From: Pilatotrama ljubarskyi
Taxonomy: Eukaryota > Basidiomycota > Agaricomycetes > Polyporales > Polyporaceae
Length of the DNA stretch: 64,000 nt
Direction of reading: 5' to 3'
NCBI GenBank assembly: GCA_022385805.1
Contig: MU277734.1
Span: 113,914-177,913, forward strand
Made by a program: the position numbers and the translations under genes. A model generated the notes under the pieces. That model saw nothing but the letters and a program-made list of their open reading frames with translations. It searched no databases and was not told where the DNA came from. How positions within the stretch are numbered: the stretch's first letter is position 1; every line of letters begins with the position of its first letter. Positions 23,797 to 34,299 of the stretch are shown piece by piece.

Positions 23797-26033
23797 CTAC
23801 TCGAGTCCGCGACGAATACCCTGGAATACTTTCTCGCCCGCACCCACCAACGCACCTCCTAGGAACCTCCCCATCTTCCTCCATTCCCTCCCAAAGCCGC
23901 TACGATGGTGGCCACCGCCCGTCCCCGGCAAGCCCGCATTGAAGCCATACACGGCCATCGCGACACCGAGCACGAGCACGGCACCAGCGACCATCGTCTT
24001 GCGTTGCACGACGATGTCCGTGAGCCGCCGGGGCTTGCGCAGCTTCCGCCTCCGCTTCTCCTTCTCCCGCTCTGCCTTTTTCCTCCTGCCCTTCTCCCGG
24101 GGCGAGTGGCGGAATGACGACTCGCCATCGGACGCGATGTCATCATCCTCGGGCTCGATGTAAGGGAGGACGATCAGTTCGGGCTTCGTGACCATGAGCT
24201 CCGCCTCGTCGTCGTCGGGCAGCTCAGAGGGGCGCTCGGACCAGGTGCGCATCACGCTCTGCGGGCCCATGATGGACTGCACGTCGATGCCGGGATGTGT
24301 GGGCGGGTATTGCTCGTAGAGCTCGTCGGCGTGCTTGAGCAGCGAGGTGAGAGAGACTCGGGGTCGGGGAGGACGGTCAGGGTCGCTTGGTTCGGGAGAC
24401 TGAGGCCGGGTTGATGGCGCTTTCTCGGAGAGTACGGGCTCGGAAGGCTCTGGCTTTGGCATGGACGGCCGAGGGAGAGAGGCGTCGTTCGCTTCAGTTT
24501 TCACTGAGGCAGGAGGTTGGACTGTCGGTGCTGATGGAGGGTCCTGACCGGGTAAGGAATCGAGATCGTCTTTGGCAGGTCGTGTTTCCACTTCGTCCTG
24601 TGCCCTGTCCTCCGATGCCGCCTCGTCCGTTCGCACAATATACGGCTTTGACGGCTCTTCGCGGGACTCATCGACATTGCTCGATTGGTAATCACCAGCG
24701 GAAGCTGGTTCGTCGCTTGCTGCGAGCGCAGCATATGGAGAGATGGGGGTATCTGCCTCTTCCGTTTTCAGTTCTGCCATGGGCTTCTCTTCAGATGCTG
24801 AAGCGGCATCTACCGGGCACTCTTCCTTTGGAGAGCTCGGCTCGTCTTCCTCGTACAGCTCTGGGAGGCCTGTGAGTAGGGAATGCATCATGCCGTCTTC
24901 GCCTTCGTCTTCGAGCACTTGGACCTCTTTGCGGCGAGTCAAGGTTAACTGCCATATATGACTGTAAGCGATAGGTGTTCCAGTATTCGCTCTCTCTCAG
25001 CATTTGACCCACCGCGGCAGCCAAGTAGACGACGGCTATTGGAGGCCTACTGAGCAGATAGTCGAAGACATGCTGGATGAGTGGCAGCGTCGGAACGTCA
25101 TGCGAGAACAGCGTCAAGAGATTTGAGAGAGCGTAATAAGGGAGAGGAGCAGCCCTGGTTCAATGTTAAGACACGCCAGAGGCAGGGAGCAGGCAGGCAG
25201 ACAGACCGCTCAAGGATTGCTGCAAACTTCTCATCCGCAAGGTGCAGCAGTCTCTTCAGTATTCTAGGTGGTAGATCATGAGTGTTCAGCTCGAGGTGGC
25301 GCTTGTTGATCGAACAGCTCACCGCAGCAGGCCCACTACGGGTTCAAGGGTGGTGCCCATGGAGTCACGCACTCTGTGCAGACTCATCTTCTCCGTGACA
25401 GGGATATGCAACCCTTTGGGTAGAGTGAGAAAGAGTACTGAGACGATATCATGGTATCCCTGTATGCCATATGTGAAGCTGAAGCCTCCTCGCGGACATA
25501 CGCCACGTACCTGGAAGTAGTGCAGACGGGGCCGTCTCCGGAACACAGACACAATCAAACGGTTCAAGCCGGCTTGGAGCTTCTCTCGACTGGCCGTCTC
25601 CTCTAAGGAAGGGTACACAATGAGATGCGAAGGATGCATAATTGTGGACGTGGTTCACCTACTGGGTACAGTACGAAGCTGCGGTCGGTGTCAAGCGCAA
25701 TCTGCCGCTCATCCGTATGCGGTTTCTCGTCGTCGGTCTGACGATCTTCATGTGACTCCTCTTCTGTCCGAAACGAGGGTGTGGTCTCAGTGAGCGGTGT
25801 GGCTACGGAGTGCTCTTCCGCGATCCGGTCGTCAACATGGAGCAGCTTCGGCCTATAAAGTGTAAGAGATGGTTTAAGATAGGCATTGCAGAGCATTCGT
25901 ACCATATTCGAACGCGCTCCTCTCTGAACCCATGCGGCCGAATGCTCTGAGCTCGCAAGGCTTGCCAGTCGAGCTGAGGGTCCGTGGTCTTGGTATCTTG
26001 CTGGTCGTCTACGCGTTCATGCTCCTCACTCAT
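23797..26033 (-). CDS. TBC-domain Rab GTPase-activating protein, TBC1D20/Gyp8-like
   Basis: Starts MSEEHERVDDQQD at 26033. Splicing joins DWQALRAQSIRPHGF and RVRIWPKLLHVDD; an acidic loop; IALDTDRSFVLYP, which carries the IxxDxxR arginine finger; VFRRRPRLHYFQGYHDIVSV, which carries the YxQ glutamine finger; LLHLADEKFAAILER; LSNLLTLFSHDVPTLPLIQ; DYLLSRPPIAVVYLAAAV; and TRRKEVQVLEDEGEDGMMHS. This order and the C-terminal hydrophobic anchor (TMVAGAVLVLGVAMAVYGF, near 24000) are those of TBC1D20/Gyp8, the ER-membrane GAP for Rab1/Ypt1 in human and yeast. LLKHADELYEQYPPTHP, the family's final conserved block, is separated from the TBC core by about 150 acidic, Pro-rich residues. At least six introns, several resolved precisely. 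Both catalytic fingers are present, so an active GAP is expected. Divergent from the cystathionine gamma-synthase gene, 422 bases apart. Confidence 0.88.
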
Positions 26034-26455
26034 AAGTTCCAATAGGAATGTTTCAGACTGAGCTTTTCTATGGCGGTATGTCCGGAAGATATGGCAGCGA
26101 GAAAGGAGGCTAAGAGATGTGGCTGGGGAAGAGAGAAATGTGGCACGGGGAACTCGCCGCGCGCGGGGGCGTCATCAACGGAGGCTCTAGATAGGATTAG
26201 ATCTGAATATCCCATCACCCAAGATAAGATTAGATCCAGAAATTGACTCGCCACCCAGCGGTCGGCCGCCGCATCTTGCACACTCACCCTCACCATCCCT
26301 TCTCAGGCGTAGGTCAAAGGCTATTTCGCTCTGGACCTAGCGGAATATTGACTTGGAACTCCACTGTCTGCAGTTAATTAGCGCGCTTGACGCCTACTCC
26401 AGTCTAGCTCAGACGGCATTAGTTAACGGACTTCCTGAGGAGACGAATTATCACG

Positions 26456-28569
26456 ATGAGCACGACCAAAATCTTGCAAAATGATCAGCAGCACACACTG
26501 GGCAGTTCTGTACCCCCGTTCACTGCCCATGCGATCTCTGTTTCGCTACCCACCTGGCAGGACAATGTGGAATACGAGGAAGGCAGCAGGCGAGTCGTCG
26601 ATGCCATGGTCTCGGGATATCCCCGCTTCTTCATCCATCTCAGCACCCAGAAGGTGAGCCGTGCATGGCGTCGACATAGAACAGATACTGAATCTGCATA
26701 GCTAGCCCTGAAATGCGAGCAGAAGTTCGGCGTACAGGGCGAGCGCTGTATGCTCTTCCCGACGCGCAGAATAGCAGAGCAGTGTCGCGAATTCATGATC
26801 GATCGCTCGACCAAGGCAGGATCGCCGGTCCCTGTCCGCCTCGTACAATTCACCATCTGCCCAGAAGACGACGAGACCTCGGCTCCGTGTCGAGAACTCC
26901 ACATCGTTCTATTTCCAAGCGATCAGTTCTCGCTCGCGAAGCAGTTTTGGCAACACACTGGTCTGGGCGTTTCCTCCCGCTATGCTGAGAGATGTCTCGC
27001 CATGATTCACGAAGACCCTGGTAGCCCAAAGGCGCCGACCCCGGCACCAGGTCGCCCCCTGGTGAAGCCCGGAAACCGCCACTACTCCGCGAAGGGCCCC
27101 AGCAAGTCGCCGCCCACGTCTCCTACTGCAGTGCATGCCCGGTATGGAGGGAGTATCGCCGAGCAGACTGCAGAGCTGCTCAGCAAAGATCACTATAACT
27201 ACCTCGAGGAGCGCTACGGCAGGAACATGCCCTTGGAGTCTGCAGCTGCTGCCAAGCGCGCTATGCGTCGTCGTATAGCCGGCGTCCTCGTCAGAGATAC
27301 ACCAAGCGACTGGTCTACGGCTGGTGGGCACGAAGCCGAACTTGGGCCAAGCACGAGAGGCGTCGAGGGGGTGACGGAGGATGACGTCTTCCTCTACCCG
27401 ACCGGCATGTCAGCGATCTGGAGTGCACATCAGCTCGCTCTCGGCGTACGGCCTGCAGTAAAGAGCGTGTGCTTCGGGTAGGCTTCTATCTGCCGGCGTC
27501 CATGGACTACATATGCTCAATCAACGTACAGGTTCCCGTACACGGATACCTTGAAGATTCTCGAGAAATGGGGCCCGGGATGCCACTTTTTCGGACACGG
27601 ACTTGACTCGGACATCGACGAGCTCGAGAAGTTCCTCGAGAAGGAGTCGCAGCTCTCTGAGGGCCCCCCAATCCTGGCCCTCTTCACGGAGTTCCCGTCG
27701 AATCCGCTTTTGCGCTCCGCAGACTTACCTAGGCTGCGCCAGCTCGCAGACAAGTACGACTTTGTGATCGTGGTTGATGAGACTCTGGGCAACTTCGTGA
27801 ACGTAGAGGTTTTGCCCTATGCGGACATCGTCGTAAGCAGTTTGAGCAAGGTCTTCAGCGGCGACGCGAACGTCATGGGCGGAAGGTACGTTCCTGCACC
27901 TCCTTCACCGCGCCGCACTATCCGCTGACACAGTGCCATCCCCTCAGCCTTGTCCTGAACCCGAAAGGCCGACACTACGCGGCGCTGAAGGCTCACATGG
28001 CCTCCACCTTCGAAGATTCGTACTTTGACGAGGACGCGATCTACATGGAGCGTAACTCGCGCGACTTCCGGCGACGCATCCACATCATCGACGACAATAC
28101 ACTCGCTGTTTGCACCTTCCTTCGCTCGCGCTCCCTCGCCTCGGACTCCTCCTCTTCCCCTTCTAAGCCGGTCGTGATCAAGGAGGTATACTACCCCAAG
28201 TGGGTCACTCCGCACAACTACGAAAAGTGCCGCGTGCGCGGGCCAGACGGGCAACCGGTGGGCGGATACGGAGGGCTGTTCTCGCTCACATTCACGTCGC
28301 TCGCGGCGTCGCGCGCGTTCTTCGACGCGCTGCCGTGCATGAAGGGCCCGAGCCTCGGCACGAACTTCACCCTCGCGTGTCCGTACACGATTCTCGCGCA
28401 CTATGCGGAGCTCGACTGGGCGGCGAGCTGGGGCGTCGAGGAGGGCCTGGTCAGGGTGAGCGTGGGGATGGAGGAGAGAGAGACGCTGTTGAAGGGCTTT
28501 GAGAAGGCGCTGCTGGCGGCGGAGGCTGTCGTGCAGCGACCGCAGGAAGATAACGCTTCGAAGGCTTAG
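26456..28569 (+). CDS. Cystathionine gamma-synthase (Str2/Met-7 type)
   Basis: Four exons, 26456-26653, 26702-27477, 27532-27885 and 27948-28569, all in phase, giving 649 residues, close to the yeast Str2 length (about 640). It should make cystathionine from an activated homoserine and cysteine with pyridoxal phosphate, in the cytosol, in the trans-sulfuration route. The C-terminal ~400 residues carry the Cys/Met-metabolism PLP fold: [17 protein letters not shown] (phosphate-binding region), [47 protein letters not shown] with the cofactor Asp, and [19 protein letters not shown] with the Schiff-base Lys. The N-terminal ~250 residues form the extra domain found in fungal Str2 proteins ([30 protein letters not shown]). 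All key residues appear intact. Confidence 0.93.
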
Positions 28570-28720
28570 GCTGCTTGTGGTACGTATGGTGTTTGGGTAG
28601 AGTATGATTCGAGTCCCGTTCAACCGGTGGAAGAGTCCTTGAAGATGTACAAGAGATGTATCGTTATGTCATATATACCATCCAACTGGGAAACAGAGAG
28701 GTTGAGAGAGCCGTGCTGTG

Positions 28721-31557
28721 TCATGTTACCGAGTCTACCTCGGAACTACGATCTGAAGCACGCGTGCCATCTTCCTCTGGGGCGACCTTGATATCGACAA
28801 CGCTCGGGTCACGCTCATCCTCCTCACGACCGGGACGCAACCCTACGTCATGCAAGTTCACCTTCTCGTTGAACGACGCAGGCTGGCCTTGCACCCGCTC
28901 CCCGAGCTCGAGTCCAAGCTTCTCCCCGAGTACGTCCTCTTCGTCGTCCTCGACGGGCTCCTCAATGACAGCGCCCTGGTCACGAATGATGTCCCATGTC
29001 TGGTCCGAGACGACGAGGTTTTGCCCCTGGCTGATGGCCTTGACAATCTGTCCCTCGTGGTGCGCGTGAAGTGTGCGTCGGAGGGAGCGGGTGACGAACG
29101 TCGAGAGCACTCGTAGGGGCCATTCTGGGGGTATGATGGAGATGACCTATGTAGGGCGTTTTGTTGAGGCAGGTCGCCGCGCAAGATAGAGATGTGGTGC
29201 TCACGTCCAAAACATCGAGGTTCATCGCTTGTGAGTTCAGTAGCTGGGCTGTACGATCTGCAGTTGCCTCTCTGTAGTTTAGCGTGCGTCAGTCGTCGCT
29301 CAGAACACAGAAGACTCGGCATGTACGTACCCGCCACTCATGTACACCTCGAGGAGGATCATCACCAGGTCCTTCTTGACCTCATCATCCACAGTCTTCG
29401 TTTTCTTCATCGGTGTAGCCCCAGGCTTGACTAGCTTCCCCGGTGCAGCGAGCGGCGTGACGAGTGCCGCCCACGCCTGCAACCCCGACCGCTCGCCGAG
29501 GACCTGAGCTGTCTTTGCAGGGACGACCTCACCGCCGAGCGTGCAGTACGCCTCGGCGGACGTGGCGTCGTTGATGTCGTGCACGAGTATGGACAGTGCT
29601 GAACGGTGATTGCCGAGCTGGCCGCAAATTGTATATTGGAGCTACGGGAGACGAGAGCAATGGCGGGAGAACACACCTTGCCTTCGAGGATGGCTAACTC
29701 GAGTTTGAGCAGCCTGGCATGTGGTAAAAGACGAGAGCGAATCGCGTCCGGGTCATAGAGAGTTGAGCCTTGCAGGAAGAGCACCGTCTTTAGCCTGACA
29801 CGCTTGTGCTCGGAGTCCGGTGTTGTTGAGGAGAAGTAGGAGATGAATGGGGTATCAGAGCGACCGGAGGCATACGACGCAGCTAGCAAATCTGAGCTAG
29901 TGGTCCAGGCTGCTTGAAGATCTACTCACCTTTCGCTCGCCATAGCTTCGATGTTGACTCATCGGCGAGACATGATAGCAGCTGGTCGGCATATGTCGTC
30001 GCGAGCTCGTTGTGGAGTTGAGAGTCCTATGCAGTGGCATGAGCGCAGCCCTCAAATAGGGGTCTAGAAGCTTGCGTACCGCACTCCGTCTATGGATAAC
30101 GAGATGCTCCAAGAGTTGTGTGCCAGCATCAGGATTTGCCGTGCGTATCTCCTGCAGCAATGACCGATCGTCTTCCGTTTTTCGTCTAGATGACATTGTC
30201 GACAACAAAAGCTGGATATGAATGAGCTTGGACCTCGCCGTATAGAGAGCTCAGAAACGGACCTTCAATGCTCGTTCCGAGTCGTTCTTCACTAACCACG
30301 GCATCCAGTGTTGAATCAGCCCTCGATCTTTCTTGTCGGTCAACAGGTCAAACATGCGAGTTAATGGATCTGCGATGCTAGGATCAACCCATTCCCCTCC
30401 AACGAGCCTACAGGCGGCGGGATCAGGCGCTGAGCCACATTCAGGACGATAGACTTACTAACCTCGACCATGTCTCAAGCAGCTTCGCATCGTCACCACA
30501 CTGCTGGTATAGTTTACATAGCGCACCGAAGTGGCGCCCTTTGATGAGTACAGGCTCGAGTTCGGACAGCACTATCGCGTTAGGTTGCTCGATTAGGGCG
30601 TCGAGGTCCGGGAGTTTGCCGATATTGACGTGGAGTTTCGCAAGTGCTGTATCGACGACCTTGATACCCAGTCAATACCGTCGCCAAAAAAGGAGTACAG
30701 CTCAGAATATACCATCCTGAGAGCTTGTAACTGCGGTGTCTGAGCCTCCACCGCGAGCTTCCGCCTCCACTTACGCAGGTACGACTCCAGCATGTCGCGC
30801 GCGGTCATGCTCAAGAGGTTGCGCAACTCGACGGTAGGCGGCGCTTCTCGCGTGTTCGGCGCCAGGTGCGGGGAATAGTTCCTGACTAGGTTGGCGGCAA
30901 CTAATCAGTCCCGACGGGAGACGGCAGGCGGGACGGGCGGCGGGGGGCAACATAAGTCAATAGGGGGTGAATGGGTGGGGAGGCAAGACGGAGAATAACG
31001 CATGTGGAGCACGCGAGGAATGCATATGGCACAAACAGTATTCGATTCAAGACGCGAGCAGAGCGCTACTCACTGATCTCGTCCACAGAGTCCTCTTGGG
31101 GCATGTGCTCTACTACGCCGGCCATGACGTCCACTGTTTCGTCGTCCCGGAAGAGCTCTCCGAGCAGCTCGGGGTAGTAGCTTATGAGAACGCGTGGATC
31201 CAGCTCGCCCTCGTATAGATGGTTTCCCGCATCCTCAAAAAGAGTCTCTCGGAAACACTGGAAGCCTAGTCGCTGATTGACATATCGCAGTTCGTCAAGC
31301 TGCCAGAACGGAGCTGAGTAAGAGAGCAGTACAGTGATAGCTGTGGCCTCCTACATCATGCCTGTCCACGTTCAGCATAGACTGCAGCTTCTTGCGGTGT
31401 TGTTCGGCGAGGTCTGTCGCATCCTCAAGTCTGTGGGCTTCCAGTAGAGCATCTGCTTGCGAAATGAGGGTCGAAGGCAGCAGTGCGTGTACGGCATTGG
31501 ATCCGAGAACCAAGACGTTCGCCCGAGGGAACGTAGGGTATTGTAGAGTAGCCATTA
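28721..31557 (-). CDS. Vps3/Vps39-like tethering subunit, C-terminal half
   Basis: Reads leftward from about 31557: VLVLGSNAVHALLPSTLISQ, ADALLEAHRLEDATDLAEQH, ELRYVNQRLGFQCFRETLFE, GELDPRVLISYYPELLGE, EHMPQEDSVDEI, then TARDMLESYLRKWRRKLA, NAIVLSELEPVLIKGRHFGA, LCKLYQQCGDDAKLLETW, GLIQHWMPWLVKN, SRLLPHARLLKLELAILEGK, LRRTLHAHHEGQIVKAISQG and an acidic tail. This is the alpha-solenoid part (Vps39 domains 1 and 2) of TGFBRAP1/Vps3 or Vam6/Vps39, subunits of the CORVET/HOPS complexes on endosomes and vacuole. About eight short introns keep the frame. What is missing is the N-terminal CNH domain: the sequence begins where CNH should already have ended, and the ATG at 31557 is probably not the ancestral start, since the frame can be extended only through an acceptor-like TTAG. 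The CNH domain lies on the opposite strand immediately to the right. Confidence 0.82.
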
Positions 31558-32121
31558 CTAGCGCATAGAAGTCCTAATCCCGTTGAGTAGAAATGGAGGC
31601 GAAAGAAAAATGACCAGACGGTCGAGGTGATAGCTACCCGCGCGGCCAGGTGGTGGTGGTCGGAAACATAAAGCGTCGAGGACGCTCGAAGACGACATAC
31701 GTAGATGGGCGTCTGCTTAAATTACCGGCTGGTAGATAGGCGCCCATATAGACCAGAGTGCATTCGCGGGCGCCTCTTTCGGTTACCCAGGCTTCGTCAG
31801 AGTTGTCATCGCTGCAGACATTCAAGTGTCACAAGTTGCGGTTTCCGTACTTCAGCAGAGGATATACGACGCAGTCAACGAGTTTTGCTATCGTAATTAG
31901 CGACTTGACTACCTGCAGCATCTGGGTAGACATTGATGGCGTGACGTTTTACAGTCCGAGGACTGCGAGTCTGCAACAAGAGAACTCAGCGCCCTGCCAG
32001 CTAAGACATTCAAGCCCCGGTTCAAGGGATTGTGAGTGTGCGCTCAGCTCCACTGTGAAGCATGAGCTCATGCTGTTGCAATGTTTAGATACTCTGAACG
32101 TTGGGAGGTTGTGGCATAACC
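31558..32121. other. Region between two divergent half-genes
   Basis: About 560 bases separating the C-terminal half (-) from the CNH half (+) of the Vps3/Vps39-like protein. Part is presumably the leader of the CNH half. One inversion breakpoint is expected near its left end. No repeat or transposon end is obvious by eye. Confidence 0.5.
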
Positions 32122-33579
32122 ATGACGTACGCCCCTCAGAGACCGGTCGACGTACCCCCGTACCAACTGCAGTCTTTGCTCTCAGGATTCACTGATACTC
32201 TGAGTCGTAAGTCGCATACCATTACACTTATTGCTTTTACTGATCGCTGCGGTAGGTGCTGCTGGGAACCCCGTGACGATCCGCTGCGCGCAAGCTATCG
32301 GTACACCCTATGTTTCTGGGGACAAGGAAGCACAGCTAACGCGACCTCTCAGGATCTGAGATATATGTTGGGTGCTCCAATGGAGAACTCCTTCGCTTTG
32401 CGCTGCAAGCGAACACCACCGAAGCTGTACGTCTGTGCCTTTCGCTAGTCAGCTCAATACTCATCCGCATAGCCTGAGTCATATACCCTCTTATCACGAC
32501 AAACGATACCCAACGAGAAGCCAGTCGACGAGATCGTTCTTGCTCCAAGCATATCCAGAGCTTTGATTCTCTCGGGTACTGCTAGAACTCAACTTGCCTG
32601 TCCCTATGACGTCCCCAACTAATCGGACCACCTGCAGATCACCAAGTGCACTTCTATACTCTCCCATCGTTGGACATGGTGCCTCTCATCCTGATCAAGC
32701 CCATTCGAAACGTGATCGCCTTCGCAGTTGACGAGCAGCATCTAAAGCGACCACCACAGTATGCTAACGACATTCCTGTACCCGTGGAACCCATCGAATT
32801 CTGCGTGGTCAAACGAAATGCGATCGCGCTGTACAGCCTACGAGAGAGGCTGTTCTTCCAAAAGGTGAGTGTATTGGGTTTGCCCGCGCTGGAACCCCTC
32901 CTTATCGCATAACTGTGCAGGAGATACCTCTTCCGACTGGGGGTGTACTCGCGCGACGTACGGGTCGATTCTTGTGTATTGCAGACCGGGAAAACTACAA
33001 CGTCATCGACCTACTCCAAGCATCACTCATTCCTCTGCTGCCGATCTCCCAAGCCGCGGATGCAGAAGTCGTAGTCAAGCCATCGATAACAGTCATCAGC
33101 GAGACAGAGTTCCTCATCCTCTCATGGACCGGTGCTAGTACCATCGGCGTCTTCATCACAGGAGAAGGTGAGCCGGTACGTGGGACGCTCGAATGGCCCA
33201 GCCATCCCGTGGCAGTATGTAAGTCGTTTTCTCCGCAATCTCTTCAGATCGAGTTTGATTGGATTGCGGGATGGCAGCGCTCGACTATCCATACGTGACC
33301 ACTCTGCTCCCGAACGACACGATCGAAATCCACAGCATCGAGACGCAGACTATCGTCCAGGTCGTCCCTGCACCGCCCGAGGGCCCTTCGCCCGTCTCAG
33401 GCGATAGGAAGGCGCTTGTGGCTTGTCTGAACGGTTTCTTCATTCCCAGCGCGCAGCGCACAGAGAAACTTCGCCCGACACCGGTGCGTCTGCTGAGAGG
33501 ACGACGGGAAAAGAAATCCCAAGAGAGCACTGGTGGGGGAGAGAGCGGCGACGCCGTACCCGATATTCCAGCCTTGTAA
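32122..33579 (+). CDS. Vps3/Vps39-like tethering subunit, N-terminal CNH half
   Basis: Begins MTYAPQRPVDVPPYQLQSLL; exons then join in phase through AAGNPVTIRCAQAIG, SEIYVGCSNGELLRFALQAN, TLLSRQTIPNEKPVDEIVLA, DHQVHFYTLPSLDMVPL, CVVKRNAIALYSLRERLFFQ, EIPLPTGGVLARRTGRFLCI, VISETEFLILSWTGASTIG, LDYPYVTTLLPNDTIEIHSI and LVACLNGFFIPSAQR, ending DAVPDIPAL and TAA at 33579. This is a CNH beta-propeller as found at the N-terminus of TGFBRAP1/Vps3 and Vam6/Vps39, where it contacts the Rab GTPase. At least six introns have good sites (for example 32207-32255). The Vps39 solenoid that should follow is absent here and instead lies to the left on the other strand. The frame could be extended through GTAATC...CTGCAG for a few residues. 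As a separate gene it would encode only the propeller, about 390 residues. Confidence 0.82.
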
Positions 33580-34299
33580 TCTGTTCTGGTATTCCGCGCG
33601 ATGCTTCGATATGGATGTGTTTGTGTTCCCTCCGCTAACATCTGCAGAATCAGATGCCTTGATCCTACCGTGATGGCGCCCAAGTGAAGGATGTACCTAC
33701 CCATCTATCTCTGCTCTCCGTCAACATGCGCCCCTACTAATGTCTCGGTGCCCTCACGCGAACATCAGAGGAGCCATTAGCCTGAGCAGAGCACCTCTCT
33801 GAAGAGCGCGTATCTGCCGAAGACGAGCCGTCCTGATTGGGTGTGCGCCCGCATCATCAGGTTGTAGGCGCTCGTCGCTACTCTTGTTCTCGTGTCTCTT
33901 GTTGTCTCTGCTACCAGTCTCTTATGTGCGTATTGTCTGAAAGAGGCGTTTCTATGCCTCTCTGTGGGTCCACCGTTCTCGTAGCGACAGGCACGGTCTT
34001 GCTTCTGCCATGGCATGCTCGCGCTCGGATGTTAGGATCCAGGCTGATCGAGCATCTCCGAGTCGCTGCGATGCAAACGTTGTATCTCGAGACAAAAGGT
34101 TGTTCTCCCGTCCACAACGCAGGGGCCTGCATAAGACTGCGGCGAACGATGGCGATCTGACTCACTCTCTTCCCCGTTATCCTCCTGTTGACCAGGATCG
34201 CTGCGGCCTGCCGCACATTCTCGCGCGTCGGTGACCGTGGTAGCGGCTAACAACTCTCAGCCTGTCATAGGCATCTAGTACCGAGCCTCTAGCCCCGTC
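33580..34299. other. Intergenic, nothing recognised
   Basis: About 720 bases after the CNH half and before the long DUF6699 gene. No frame with recognisable content. If the CNH half was inverted, the second breakpoint should lie near the left end of this interval. Confidence 0.5.

Noticed and set aside
27817..28623. Open frame of 268 codons on the minus strand
   Set aside because: Antisense to the last two exons of cystathionine gamma-synthase; Arg/Val/Glu-rich shadow.
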